A DNA stretch of 64,000 nt from DATFVA01 sp963832715. GTDB lineage: Bacteria; Bacteroidota; Ignavibacteria; Ignavibacteriales; Ignavibacteriaceae. This document shows positions 46,381 to 54,430 of this stretch, piece by piece. Each line of letters opens with the position of its first letter. Position 1 is the stretch's first letter. The stretch lies in contig CAWHVB010000001.1 in assembly GCA_963832715.1 (NCBI GenBank), positions 186,001-250,000 on the forward strand. Reading direction: 5' to 3'. The notes beneath the pieces are model-generated. The model was not told where the DNA came from. It worked only from the letters and a program-made list of their open reading frames with translations, and did no database searches. The position numbers were made by a program, and so were the translations under genes.

Positions 46381-46455
46381 TAAATAAGCTTCACGACGGA
46401 ACCTTTCGTCATTCTGTTAGTTTTGCACTTAGTGCAAATTTCAAGAATAAATTAT
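46381..46455 (-). repeat. Structured intergenic repeat, copy B
   Basis: It aligns without gaps to 45241-45315, exactly 1140 bases away. CTGTTAGTTTTGCACTT is identical, and the conserved TTTGCAC/GTGCAAA hairpin is kept. The variable hairpin has a different sequence (GACGGAA 46395-46401 with TTTCGTC 46404-46410) but still pairs, which means compensating changes. The flanking 46344-46663 otherwise holds no gene; the end near the 46664 gene has repeated TGCTTAC words. Confidence 0.7.
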
Positions 46456-46663
46456 CTTAAAATTTTTCTACAATGTTATCTTCGCGGGTCCCTTATAGAA
46501 GCTCGATATAAACATCACCCCGTGAATTTTAAGGACATTTACATTTTCACGTGATATTAAATTATGACAATACAGGTAAAAAGGCAATGGATATTATAGC
46601 TGTATTGAGATGTTGAGAACAGCCTGATTTTTCAAGTCTCTGCTTACTAATCTTACCCACTGC

Positions 46664-47095
46664 TTACAGCTTAGTGCTTACTGATTTCTGCCTATTCCCC
46701 TTCGTCTCATTTTTCCCGTTCAGTTCCTTCTCTTCTGTTTCAATATCTATCCTTTCCTTCTTAATATCCAGCCGGAGGTGTGCATAAATACTCATATAGA
46801 CATTTGCTGTCCACACTAATGAGAAGCCGGAAATAATAAAACCCCTCCAGTCCGGCAGAAGCATCTTAAAGTTCGTTAAGGCTAAAAAGATAATCACAAT
46901 ATAATGGCTGAAGCAGTACTCACAGGTGAACAGAAAGAAGAATTTCCTTGCAATAAGGGTCCGGGAATTTTTACTTTTCCTTACACAGAATTCGTGCAGT
47001 TCCCTGAACACCTCTTCGTGGGTGACTGTCCACGATACTGCGGCCACGGGCAGCGCCATTACTGCCAGCCAGATTATCTGTACGCCAAGGCTCAC
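46664..47095 (-). CDS. Small membrane protein with CEYCFSHY motif, unknown
   Basis: The 143-residue protein has an N-terminal helix (IIWLAVMALPVAAVSWTV), a basic loop, RKFFFLFTCEYCFSHYIVIIFLAL with a CxxC in the second hydrophobic segment, and a third helix (FIISGFSLVWTANVYMSIY). The tail is charged and rich in Glu/Lys. The CxxC placed just before a helix recalls DUF1360-type small membrane proteins, but I cannot assign it. It stands alone, divergent from the B12 riboswitch. Confidence 0.6.
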   Translation of the reverse strand: MSLGVQIIWLAVMALPVAAVSWTVTHEEVFRELHEFCVRKSKNSRTLIARKFFFLFTCEYCFSHYIVIIFLALTNFKMLLPDWRGFIISGFSLVWTANVYMSIYAHLRLDIKKERIDIETEEKELNGKNETKGNRQKSVSTKL

Positions 47096-47304
47096 TCGTT
47101 ATCCTCTTATGATTTAAGTTAATAATATAATTTTATTCGTTTTATGTACCTGTGATAATAACAGAATGAATTAATATTTCCCTCACACAGCCCTCTCATC
47201 TCCTCATCTTCTTATCTTCTTATCTTCTTATCTCCTCACCTTCCTAAATCCCCCTTCTCCATTTTGATTATTTCCTTTTCTCCTATATCTTTAGTGCAGT
47301 TCTT
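47096..47304. other. Intergenic region with 8-bp CT-rich tandem repeat
   Basis: Between the divergent 46664 gene and the riboswitch there is a pyrimidine-rich stretch at about 47199-47246 with three exact copies of CTTCTTAT and degenerate copies on both sides. The btuB promoter should lie between 47270 and 47305. Nothing else is seen. Confidence 0.5.
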
Positions 47305-47500
47305 TCAAATTATTACGGTGTCCCGGTTGGAACGGGAATTATAGGGAATCCGGTTAAAATCCGGAGCTGACGCGCAACTGTAAGGTGCCGCAATGAATAA
47401 TTATAAATTGATAATTCTTAATTACTAATTATAAATTGTTAATTATAAATTATTCTTTGCGAAGCTGAGCCAGGAGACCTGCCGTATGCAATTAAATCAA
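47305..47500 (+). promoter_or_regulatory. Cobalamin riboswitch
   Basis: The B12-box core is unmistakable: AGGGAATCCGGTTAAAATCCGGAGCTGACGCGCAACTGTAAG (in pieces, 47343-47383) and the closing GCCAGGAGACCTGCC at about 47469-47483. The arm between them (47392-47456) is almost pure A/T and holds three copies of TAATTATAAATT. Downstream, CCTTCGCGGG near 47501 can pair with CCCACGAAG near 47552, a likely expression platform that controls btuB. Confidence 0.93.
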
Positions 47501-47591
47501 CCTTCGCGGGTGAGGTTAGATTAACGAATAATAAATTCAATTCGTTTAATCCCCCACGAAGTTACTTTACATCTTTTACAGGAGTAACTTC

Positions 47592-49544
47592 ATGTATCTA
47601 CAAAAAGTTCTAATTACAGGACTGCTGACCGCATTCCTTTCTTCTATGGGTTTTTCCCAAAATAGTATTATTCAAAAATCCGACTCGACCGGCTTTTATA
47701 AAATGTCCGATGTGGTTATTACCGCCACAAGAACAGAAACTCCGTTAATTGAGCTTGCGAATTCTATTACCGTAATTGATTCGGCAGAAATAGCAGAATC
47801 AAAAAAGGATAACGTAATGGATTTACTGAAAGACGAATACGGAGTGGACATTGTTCAGCAGGGCGGTCCCGGCAAACTAGCTAACGTCCTTATAAGGGGC
47901 GGAAATGCTGAACATACTCTCGTTCTGCTTGACGGAATTGAAATGAATATGCCTAGCGATCCCGGAAATACATTTGACTTCTCAAACCTGCTGACGGATA
48001 ATATTCAGCGCATTGAAATCCTAAGGGGACCCCAGAGTACTATGTATGGTTCCGATGCCATGGCGGGAGTAATAAATATTATCACAAAGACAGGAACAAA
48101 AGGAAATAAATATTTTCTTTCTGGAGAAGGCGGAACTTATAATACATATAAGTTCAACGGCGGACTCAACGGAACCTACGATATATTCAACTACCAGCTG
48201 AATCTCAGTCGTACAAAAACAAACGGATTTTCCTCTGCATCAAAGAAATACGGGAATACTGAAAAGGACGGTGCTTCCAATTTTACAGGATCATTTAAAA
48301 CCGGACTGAACCTGAATAACAATTTCAAGCTGAACCTTTTTTACCAGCATACTGATGCGGATGCCGACCTTGATCAGTTCGGAGGTGCCTTCGGAGATGA
48401 TCCTACTTATGTATTCAACCTTGAGGAAAACGCATTAAGAATGGAAACAGTGTTCTCCGATTATAAAAATACCTGGAATGGAAAAGCTGGTGTTTCGTAT
48501 ATGCGGAATGTGAGGAAGTACAGCTTTGATTCAACTTTCATCAATCCTTTTGGCTCTGATGCAATGTATGACGGTAAAAAAGTAAAATTCGATATTCAGA
48601 ATACCTTCAATTTTTCAAAACCATTCTCTTTAACATTGGGTCTTGAAAACGAAAGAGAAACTGCCCTCAGCAATTATCTTCAGTATTTTACCGATAGTAC
48701 GGCGGCAAGTATTTCTCCTTCAAAAAATTCAACTACAAAAGGATTTTTTATTGAGGAACAGAGTAATATTCTCGATATGTTTTTTCTTAATATGGGAATA
48801 AGGTACGATCACCACGATAGGTTCGGCGATGCAACGACATACAGATTAGCACCTGCCTTTGTAATATGGCAAACTGGCACTAAACTAAAAGCTACGTATG
48901 GTACGGGTTTTAAATCCCCTTCGCTGTACAACCTGTTTGATCCGTTTACAGGCAACGAAAAACTTGCCCCCGAAAAAAGCCGTGGTTGGGACGCCGGCAT
49001 CGAACAGTTTTTATTAGGGAATAGGCTGACTGCGGGTATTACATACTTCAACAGTACATTCGAAAATTTATTCGGATTCGATATAAACTATAAGACTATA
49101 AATATCAAAAAATCTGAAAGCCGCGGAATTGAGGCCTATGTAAGTCTTAAACCTTTACCTGGATTACAGGTTAAAGCCAATTATACCTATACAAAAACCA
49201 AGAACCTGACGGATAATTCACCCGATAAAGATCTTCCTTTATTAAGAAGACCGATACATAAGGGTGTAGTTAGTGTAAATGTATCACTCCTTAAAAATTT
49301 CAATACATATGTAGATGCAGTATTCGACGGGAAAAGAGATGATGTAATTTTCAGCGGAGGAACTACAAAAAGAATAAGGCTTGACAGTTATATTTTAATA
49401 AACGTGGCTGTTTCATACGATATGTACAAATTCCTCCAGCTTTACGCAAAAGTAAATAATCTTACAGATACATATTATGAGGAGGTATACGGGTATGCAA
49501 CTCCGGGTTTATCGCTGTACGGAGGTTTTAAATTGCAATTATGA
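47592..49544 (+). CDS. btuB: TonB-dependent cobalamin receptor BtuB-like
   Basis: The 650-residue outer membrane receptor has a signal peptide ending MGFSQ, a TonB box-like DVVITATRTETP, a plug domain (NVLIRGGNAEHTLVLLDGIEMN, IQRIEILRGPQSTMYGSDAMAGVINIIT) and a 22-strand-type barrel ending in NLTDTYYEEVYGYATPG and an LYGGFKLQL terminal strand. Placement directly behind a cobalamin riboswitch supports corrinoid transport rather than another siderophore. Length is close to E. coli BtuB (about 614). Confidence 0.92.
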   Translation: MYLQKVLITGLLTAFLSSMGFSQNSIIQKSDSTGFYKMSDVVITATRTETPLIELANSITVIDSAEIAESKKDNVMDLLKDEYGVDIVQQGGPGKLANVLIRGGNAEHTLVLLDGIEMNMPSDPGNTFDFSNLLTDNIQRIEILRGPQSTMYGSDAMAGVINIITKTGTKGNKYFLSGEGGTYNTYKFNGGLNGTYDIFNYQLNLSRTKTNGFSSASKKYGNTEKDGASNFTGSFKTGLNLNNNFKLNLFYQHTDADADLDQFGGAFGDDPTYVFNLEENALRMETVFSDYKNTWNGKAGVSYMRNVRKYSFDSTFINPFGSDAMYDGKKVKFDIQNTFNFSKPFSLTLGLENERETALSNYLQYFTDSTAASISPSKNSTTKGFFIEEQSNILDMFFLNMGIRYDHHDRFGDATTYRLAPAFVIWQTGTKLKATYGTGFKSPSLYNLFDPFTGNEKLAPEKSRGWDAGIEQFLLGNRLTAGITYFNSTFENLFGFDINYKTINIKKSESRGIEAYVSLKPLPGLQVKANYTYTKTKNLTDNSPDKDLPLLRRPIHKGVVSVNVSLLKNFNTYVDAVFDGKRDDVIFSGGTTKRIRLDSYILINVAVSYDMYKFLQLYAKVNNLTDTYYEEVYGYATPGLSLYGGFKLQL

Positions 49545-49644
49545 TATGGAGCAAAATTTTGAATAGCTGATGTTTTATCTTTATTTTTAATAAAAAGCAA
49601 ATAGAATTTAATAACGTAAGTTTATAAACTAAAAGGAGAATTAA

Positions 49645-50175
49645 ATGAACTCTAAAATATTTTCACCAAGTTTTCTTGTTCTTTGCGCAATGATTGCAGC
49701 AGCAGCTTTTACAAGGCTGATTCCGCATCTCCCTAACTTCACAGCTGTAGGAGCAATGGCTTTATTCGGAGGAGCGTATTTCAGCAATAAGAAACTTGCA
49801 TTCGCAATTCCTCTGGTTGCAATGTTCCTGACAGATCTTATAATCGGATTCCACTCTACAATAATTTCGGTATATGTTGCCTTCGCTCTGATTGTTGTAA
49901 TCGGAATGACGATGATCCAGAAGAAAAAAGCATCGAATATTGTGCTGGCTTCTTTAACTGCAGCGGTTTCCTTCTTTTTAATCACCAACTTCGCTTTCTG
50001 GCTTACCGGGGTACTTTACCCTTTAACAGCGGCAGGACTTGCTGAATGCTATATAGCAGCAATCCCGTTCTTTGGTTATACACTGGTTGGGAACCTTTTC
50101 TATGCAGGCGTAATGTTCGGAATGTTCGAGCTTGCCAAGCTGAAATTCCCGCAGCTTGTGCCGGTCAAAATATAA
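49645..50175 (+). CDS. DUF6580-family putative transport membrane protein
   Basis: The 176-residue protein has about five membrane helices (LVLCAMIAAAAFTRLIPH, LAFAIPLVAMFLTDLIIGFH, IISVYVAFALIVVIGM). The segment PNFTAVGAMALFGGAYF and AMFLTDLIIGFH are typical of DUF6580, a family that resembles ECF-transporter S components. It lies 100 bases behind btuB with no terminator between, so the B12 riboswitch probably governs both. A role in moving cobalamin or a precursor over the inner membrane is inference. A ribosome binding site AGGAG precedes the ATG. Confidence 0.8.
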   Translation: MNSKIFSPSFLVLCAMIAAAAFTRLIPHLPNFTAVGAMALFGGAYFSNKKLAFAIPLVAMFLTDLIIGFHSTIISVYVAFALIVVIGMTMIQKKKASNIVLASLTAAVSFFLITNFAFWLTGVLYPLTAAGLAECYIAAIPFFGYTLVGNLFYAGVMFGMFELAKLKFPQLVPVKI

Positions 50176-50186
50176 TGCTATTGCTG

Positions 50187-50229
50187 AAACCGTTTAATCC
50201 GGTATCCCCGGGTTAAACGGTTTTTTTTT
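50187..50229 (+). terminator. Rho-independent terminator of the btuB unit
   Basis: AAACCGTTTAA at 50187-50197 pairs perfectly with TTAAACGGTTT at 50213-50223, with further CCGG pairs inside, followed by an uninterrupted T run. Confidence 0.92.
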
Positions 50230-50237
50230 ATTTCCCT

Positions 50238-51020
50238 ATGAAAAGAAAACTCCCTGTATTAATAGATTTTGATGGTGTGATCAAACTTGGTGATAAAATT
50301 GCTCCCGACGCTGAGGAGTTTTTCACTTTCCTTATAAAAAATGAAATCCCCTTCTTTCTTATTAGTAATTCAACACTCCGTACGGCCGAAGGAATGCTGG
50401 AGTTCATTAAGGCATCCGGGATCTCGGTCAGAATTCCCGCAATGACGGCTGTCGACGCTGCCTTAATCTATATTAAAGATAATTATAAAAAAGTATCGGT
50501 TTACTGCAGGCCGGATATTAAAGCGTTGTTTTCGGAATATGATTCCGACGAAAATCCGGAAGCGGTGGTAATCGGCGATATAGCAGACAGATGGACGTAT
50601 GAAACTATGAATGAGATATTCAGAAAAGTCTGGAATGGCGCTGAGATAATCGCCCTGCACAAAAACAGGTACTGGGAACCTGACGGAAAAACCTTAACGA
50701 TGGATGCAGGTGCATTTATCACTGCAATAGAATATGCTTCATCAAAAAAGGCAGTTGTCATAGGGAAGCCCTCGCCTGTTTATTTTCAGACGGCATTGAA
50801 AGAATTAGGATTCAAACCGGATTCAGAATTTATCATGATCGGTGACGATCTTGAATCTGATATTGCAGCAGCCCGGGCAATCGGCGGTAAAGGTGTGCTC
50901 GTCTATACCGGGAAAACAAAGTTTCCGCTTACAGATAACACGGTGAAACCTGACTATGAAGCAGGGAATTTAAAAGAAACTGCCGCTGTGATACAAGAAA
51001 TCGTCGGCGGTTTAATATAG
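50238..51020 (+). CDS. HAD-superfamily (NagD-like, subclass IIA) phosphatase
   Basis: The 260-residue protein has DFDGV at the N-terminus (motif I), the ISNST segment (motif II), a capping domain, and GKPSPVYF then MIGDDLESDIAAAR (motifs III/IV). This is the NagD/phosphoglycolate phosphatase arrangement. The substrate is unknown. It begins right after the btuB terminator and stands in its own unit; it ends in TAG. Confidence 0.87.
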   Translation: MKRKLPVLIDFDGVIKLGDKIAPDAEEFFTFLIKNEIPFFLISNSTLRTAEGMLEFIKASGISVRIPAMTAVDAALIYIKDNYKKVSVYCRPDIKALFSEYDSDENPEAVVIGDIADRWTYETMNEIFRKVWNGAEIIALHKNRYWEPDGKTLTMDAGAFITAIEYASSKKAVVIGKPSPVYFQTALKELGFKPDSEFIMIGDDLESDIAAARAIGGKGVLVYTGKTKFPLTDNTVKPDYEAGNLKETAAVIQEIVGGLI

Positions 51021-51112
51021 CTGTTCACCCTTCCGCAAATTTATAATTTTCCAGGAAGTTGAAGCATTAACATTCCCCGGGGCGTTCCAGGCGGCGGTTA
51101 CCGGCTGATAGG

Positions 51113-51141
51113 GATAAAAAAAACCGCATCTTTCGATGCGG
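51113..51141 (-). terminator. Rho-independent terminator of the zf-TFIIB gene
   Basis: CCGCATC at 51124-51130 pairs with GATGCGG at 51135-51141 around TTTC. On the minus strand this is a GAAA tetraloop hairpin followed by eight or more T residues. Confidence 0.9.
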
Positions 51142-51171
51142 TATAACAACTAAACAATGCACAAAACAAAA

Positions 51172-51399
51172 TCAGTGTTCGAAGATCCGGCCGAAGAATT
51201 TCCCGGGGCTCTGGATCTTGTTTTCACTCTCTCTACCTTTGAAATCAGTTATGTCGGGATACTCTATCTCCGATTGTGCTATTATCTTATTAAGTTCAGC
51301 TCTGCTCAGCCATACTCCCTCACATTTGGGACATGTCTGTACGGTAAAAGCATCTTTTTGTTTCGAAACTAAGTCGGTTCCATCAACAGGACATTTCAT
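51172..51399 (-). CDS. zf-TFIIB-type zinc-ribbon protein
   Basis: The 75-residue protein has MKCPVDGTDLV and TCPKCEGVWLSRAELNKII, the classic TFIIB-like zinc ribbon with CPxC and GxWLxxxEL. Function is unknown; it probably binds metal and nucleic acid or protein. The gene has its own terminator and is preceded by GGAGG at a good distance. Confidence 0.88.
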   Translation of the reverse strand: MKCPVDGTDLVSKQKDAFTVQTCPKCEGVWLSRAELNKIIAQSEIEYPDITDFKGRESENKIQSPGKFFGRIFEH

Positions 51400-51499
51400 T
51401 TCATTTCCTCCAAACTATTTATATCTATATGATAAGAATATATGCCTGAAATGAAATAAATTATGTAACGCAGACGTATGAATCAGACCTGCATCACAA

Positions 51500-52570
51500 T
51501 CAGTTTATGTTTCCTGACAATTCTCCCCGGTGTTTAGCAAGACTTATAATTTTTTTAAGTGCTTTGACGTAACTGTAGCCTCCAGCTTCTGCCGACCGCA
51601 TAAATCCGGCACTTTCTGTAAGATCAGGGTTCGGGTTAACTTCAAGCACGTACAATTTGTCATCACGGGAAAGTCTCATATCTATACGTGCATAATCCCT
51701 GCAGCCCATAATCTTAAATGCATCAACGGCTATCGCTTTAGCCTGCTTTTCTATTTTTTTAGGAAGTTTAGCCGGACAGCTGGGTATGGTTTTATGATAA
51801 GCCTAATGATTCGGATCCCATTTAGCCTGGTAGCTGACTATGTTATACAGATGGTCAGGCATCTCACTGAAATCGATTTCACTTATAGGCAATGCAGCTG
51901 GTTCTTTATCTCCCATAACAGCAACATTCAATTCCCTGCCTTCTATGTATTCCTCAACCAATGCCGGCTGCTGGAAGACGGTCAGAATATAATTGACCCT
52001 TTCCCTGAGGCTCTTTGCATCTTCAACTATCGAATTATTTTCAATTCCAACACTGGCGTCTTCAAATGCAGGTTTGATGATCAGGGGATAATTTAAGTCG
52101 TGTTTATATCTTTTGGCCGCTTTTTTTATGAGGATAAACCGTGCGGTACGTATGCCGTATGAATTAAGTATCCGCTTAGCAAGAACCTTACTCTGGCAGT
52201 TTGCAAGCGCCATCGGAGGGGCTCCCGTATAAGGAACACCGAGAAGTTCAAGCAAACCGACGATATTCATTTCAAGCCTGGAATTTTCCTTGTAGAGTTC
52301 CATAAAATTGAAAATAACGTCGGGACTGTTTTTTTTTATATCTTTAAGAAGGATCGACAGATTATCGAAAATATTTAAGGGATAGGCTTCCAGCCCGGAT
52401 TTCCTGAGTTTTTCGGCCATGAGCTCATATTCTTCAATGGGAGTGAGTTCCTCAACTTCAAAATATGGAATAAAATCGAGTTCTTTTATCTCGTGCTCAA
52501 CTGATTTCACATAGTAATCGGGCTGAGCTTCGTTGAACACTATTGCTACTTTAGTTTTTCTCTTACTCAT
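51500..52570 (-). pseudogene. D-alanine-D-alanine ligase-like ATP-grasp protein, interrupted by in-frame TAG
   Basis: Read on the minus strand from 52570 (MSKRKTKVAIVFNEAQP), a 356-codon frame is broken at codon 256 by TAG (51803-51805); the frame stays open to 51500 without any shift. The upstream part has the ATP-grasp core (GVPYTGAPPMALANCQSKVLAK; YPLIIKPAFEDASVGIENNS; LVEEYIEGRELNVAVMG). The downstream part has ARIDMRLS and LEVNPNPDL, which holds metal ligands, so the truncated product should be inactive. GAG to TAG would be one base change. TAG is used as a normal stop by neighbouring genes. Intact relatives join an amino acid or peptide carboxylate to an amine. Confidence 0.8.
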
Positions 52571-52667
52571 AAAAATAAAAATAAAGAAAATTGAACTGCT
52601 CACAAAATTATAGTAATGATTTAAACATTAGTTATCATTAAATTGAGTCACAAAAATTTACTAATGT

Positions 52668-53504
52668 ATGAGTTTTTATCCCCAACCTTATAAATACCAG
52701 TGTGGTCCTTTCGCTCTGAAATATGCCCTTGTAATGCTGGGCAGATTTGAAAATGAAAGAGAGATTGCAAAACGGGCCGGCAGTACCTGGTGGTATGGTA
52801 CTGATGAAATCGGTCTTGCCAAAGCAGCAAAAACTTATGACTGCAAGATGAAGTATTTCAGAAGGGAAACTCCGGATGAAGCAATTAAAGCATTAGGCGA
52901 TCATCTGAAATCCGGCTATCCCTGCATTTTAAGCGTTGATAACTGGGAACACTGGTTCACTGTAATCTATGAACAGCAGGGAAAATTTATTGTAGTCGAC
53001 AGCGGGCTGGATAAGGTAATCGTTATATATTCAGCCAGGCAGCTGATAAAACGGTGGAAGTACATAGACGATGAAACAGGGTTTACAAGCTATGATGGCT
53101 ATGCCCTTTCCTCAAAGCACAAACCGCGCACCAAGGCAAAGTTTTCACTGGAGAAAGCCCGCTACGTTATGCGCGACAGCAACCGTGTCCTCGCTGAAAA
53201 ATGGGACATGTATTTTAATGATCTTATAACGATGTGCCGTCCAAGAACATCTCACATTACCAGGTCAATTTCTTTCGCTGAGTTCCTGAGAAGACACGAG
53301 AAACTTCTTGTGGAAGAGGTAGCTAACTGGCATGGTCAGCCCGGCTATGAAGAACTCAAAAAAATATTAAAAAATATGAGGTTTGTTTCCGAAGTTTATA
53401 ACCTTGTAATCCATACCGAAGATCAGAAAAAAACTTTGGTTGATCTCTCTGCATTGCTTATGATGTATGCCTGCGGTAAATATGGAATGGACCCCATTTA
53501 CTAA
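52668..53504 (+). CDS. Peptidase C39-like protein
   Basis: The 278-residue product has the C39-like papain fold in the first 130 residues: YQCGPFAL with oxyanion Gln11 and Cys12, His95 in WEHWFTVIYE and Asp111 in VVDSG, a complete triad. The second half is helical and unassigned (SFAEFLRRHEKLLVEEVANWHG). There is no ABC transporter domain, so it is not a bacteriocin exporter. It is divergent from the broken ATP-grasp gene by about 100 bases and precedes the isochorismatase gene by 16, which suggests a shared pathway. Confidence 0.82.
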   Translation: MSFYPQPYKYQCGPFALKYALVMLGRFENEREIAKRAGSTWWYGTDEIGLAKAAKTYDCKMKYFRRETPDEAIKALGDHLKSGYPCILSVDNWEHWFTVIYEQQGKFIVVDSGLDKVIVIYSARQLIKRWKYIDDETGFTSYDGYALSSKHKPRTKAKFSLEKARYVMRDSNRVLAEKWDMYFNDLITMCRPRTSHITRSISFAEFLRRHEKLLVEEVANWHGQPGYEELKKILKNMRFVSEVYNLVIHTEDQKKTLVDLSALLMMYACGKYGMDPIY

Positions 53505-53520
53505 ATATTAAAGGTGCATT

Positions 53521-54090
53521 ATGGAATCGACCATAAAATACAATGACAAGATCTTAAAGCGGGACACCTCCGCACTCCTCCTCATCGATATCCAGGAAAA
53601 GATACTGCCTGTGATGGATAAACCTGCACAAGTGATCAATAATAGCCTGAAACTTATCAAAGGTTTTAAGATCCTTAATATTCCTATTTTTTATACCGAA
53701 CAATACCCGAAGGGTCTTGGTAATACTTCGGCAGCTCTCCTGAAAGAACTTGAGGGATTAAGTCCTATACAAAAAATGACGTTCAGCTGTTCCGGTGCGG
53801 GAAATCTCTTCCCGCGGCTCAAAGATAATAATGCCCTGCAGGTGGTTGTTGCCGGTATTGAAGCTCACGTTTGCGTTCAGCAGACTATTCTCGATCTTCT
53901 CGCAAACGATTTTCAGGTCAATGTGGCCGCTGACGCAATCTCATCAAGGAACGAATTTGACTACAAAACGGCACTCGACAGAATGAGACATCATGGTGCA
54001 GAGATAACAACCACAGAAGCTATCCTATTTGAATTACTGAATATATGCGGAACAGATGAGTTCAGACAGATCTCAAAAATTGTTAAATAA
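53521..54090 (+). CDS. Isochorismatase-family cysteine hydrolase
   Basis: The 189-residue protein has the triad Asp23 (LLLIDIQEK), Lys85 (QKMTFSC) and Cys118 (EAHVCVQQT) with the cis-peptide region GIEAHV. Relatives include YcaC-type hydrolases and nicotinamidases; the substrate is unknown. AAGGTG precedes the ATG. It is translated 16 bases after the C39-like gene and is probably in the same unit. Confidence 0.9.
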   Translation: MESTIKYNDKILKRDTSALLLIDIQEKILPVMDKPAQVINNSLKLIKGFKILNIPIFYTEQYPKGLGNTSAALLKELEGLSPIQKMTFSCSGAGNLFPRLKDNNALQVVVAGIEAHVCVQQTILDLLANDFQVNVAADAISSRNEFDYKTALDRMRHHGAEITTTEAILFELLNICGTDEFRQISKIVK

Positions 54091-54430
54091 TATACTCCGC
54101 CGTCCGATTCAGGGCATAAGCACCCCGGTTTTCTGACCGTAAAGCAGAAAAAACCCCCTGCAGCAGGAAAAAATGCTTTCGATGAGTTTCATTCCATAAT
54201 AATATTGTTTCATTTGGCAACAGATCTCATTTATCATCTCAAAAAGTCACAGTAATAATTTCCATAATTGATAGTAATACTTACCGAAGTTTTTAACACA
54301 AAAAATTCGGTAAGTAACATTTACGAGTGTCTGTGTGGCATAATCCTTGGCTTTCTTACCTCAAATATTTCGAATTGAGAACTTAAAAATGAAAACCAAA
54401 TTATTAACAATATTAGAAGGGCGAGAAAAA
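54091..54430. promoter_or_regulatory. Intergenic region with a 10-bp inverted repeat upstream of a lipoprotein unit
   Basis: ACTTACCGAA at 54279-54288 and TTCGGTAAGT at 54306-54315 form a perfect 10-bp inverted repeat with a 17-base gap and no T tract, so an operator is more likely than a terminator. About 20 bases downstream, TGGCATAATCCTTGG at 54336-54350 resembles a -24/-12 (sigma-54) promoter but has G instead of C at -12. The rest, including C-rich and A-rich runs at 54110-54175, shows no gene. Confidence 0.45.

Noticed and set aside
44116..46663. Transposon or phage island
   Set aside because: No transposase, integrase or phage gene, and no terminal inverted repeats or target duplications were found.
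51803..51805. TAG as a recoded sense codon (pyrrolysine or alternative code)
   Set aside because: TAG ends several normal genes in the window (28703, 32817, 51020), and there is no pyl gene or suppressor tRNA; a nonsense change or read error is simpler.
54336..54350. Sigma-54 promoter TGGCATAATCCTTGG
   Set aside because: The -12 element has GG instead of GC, and no sigma-54 activator gene is nearby; only noted as weak similarity.
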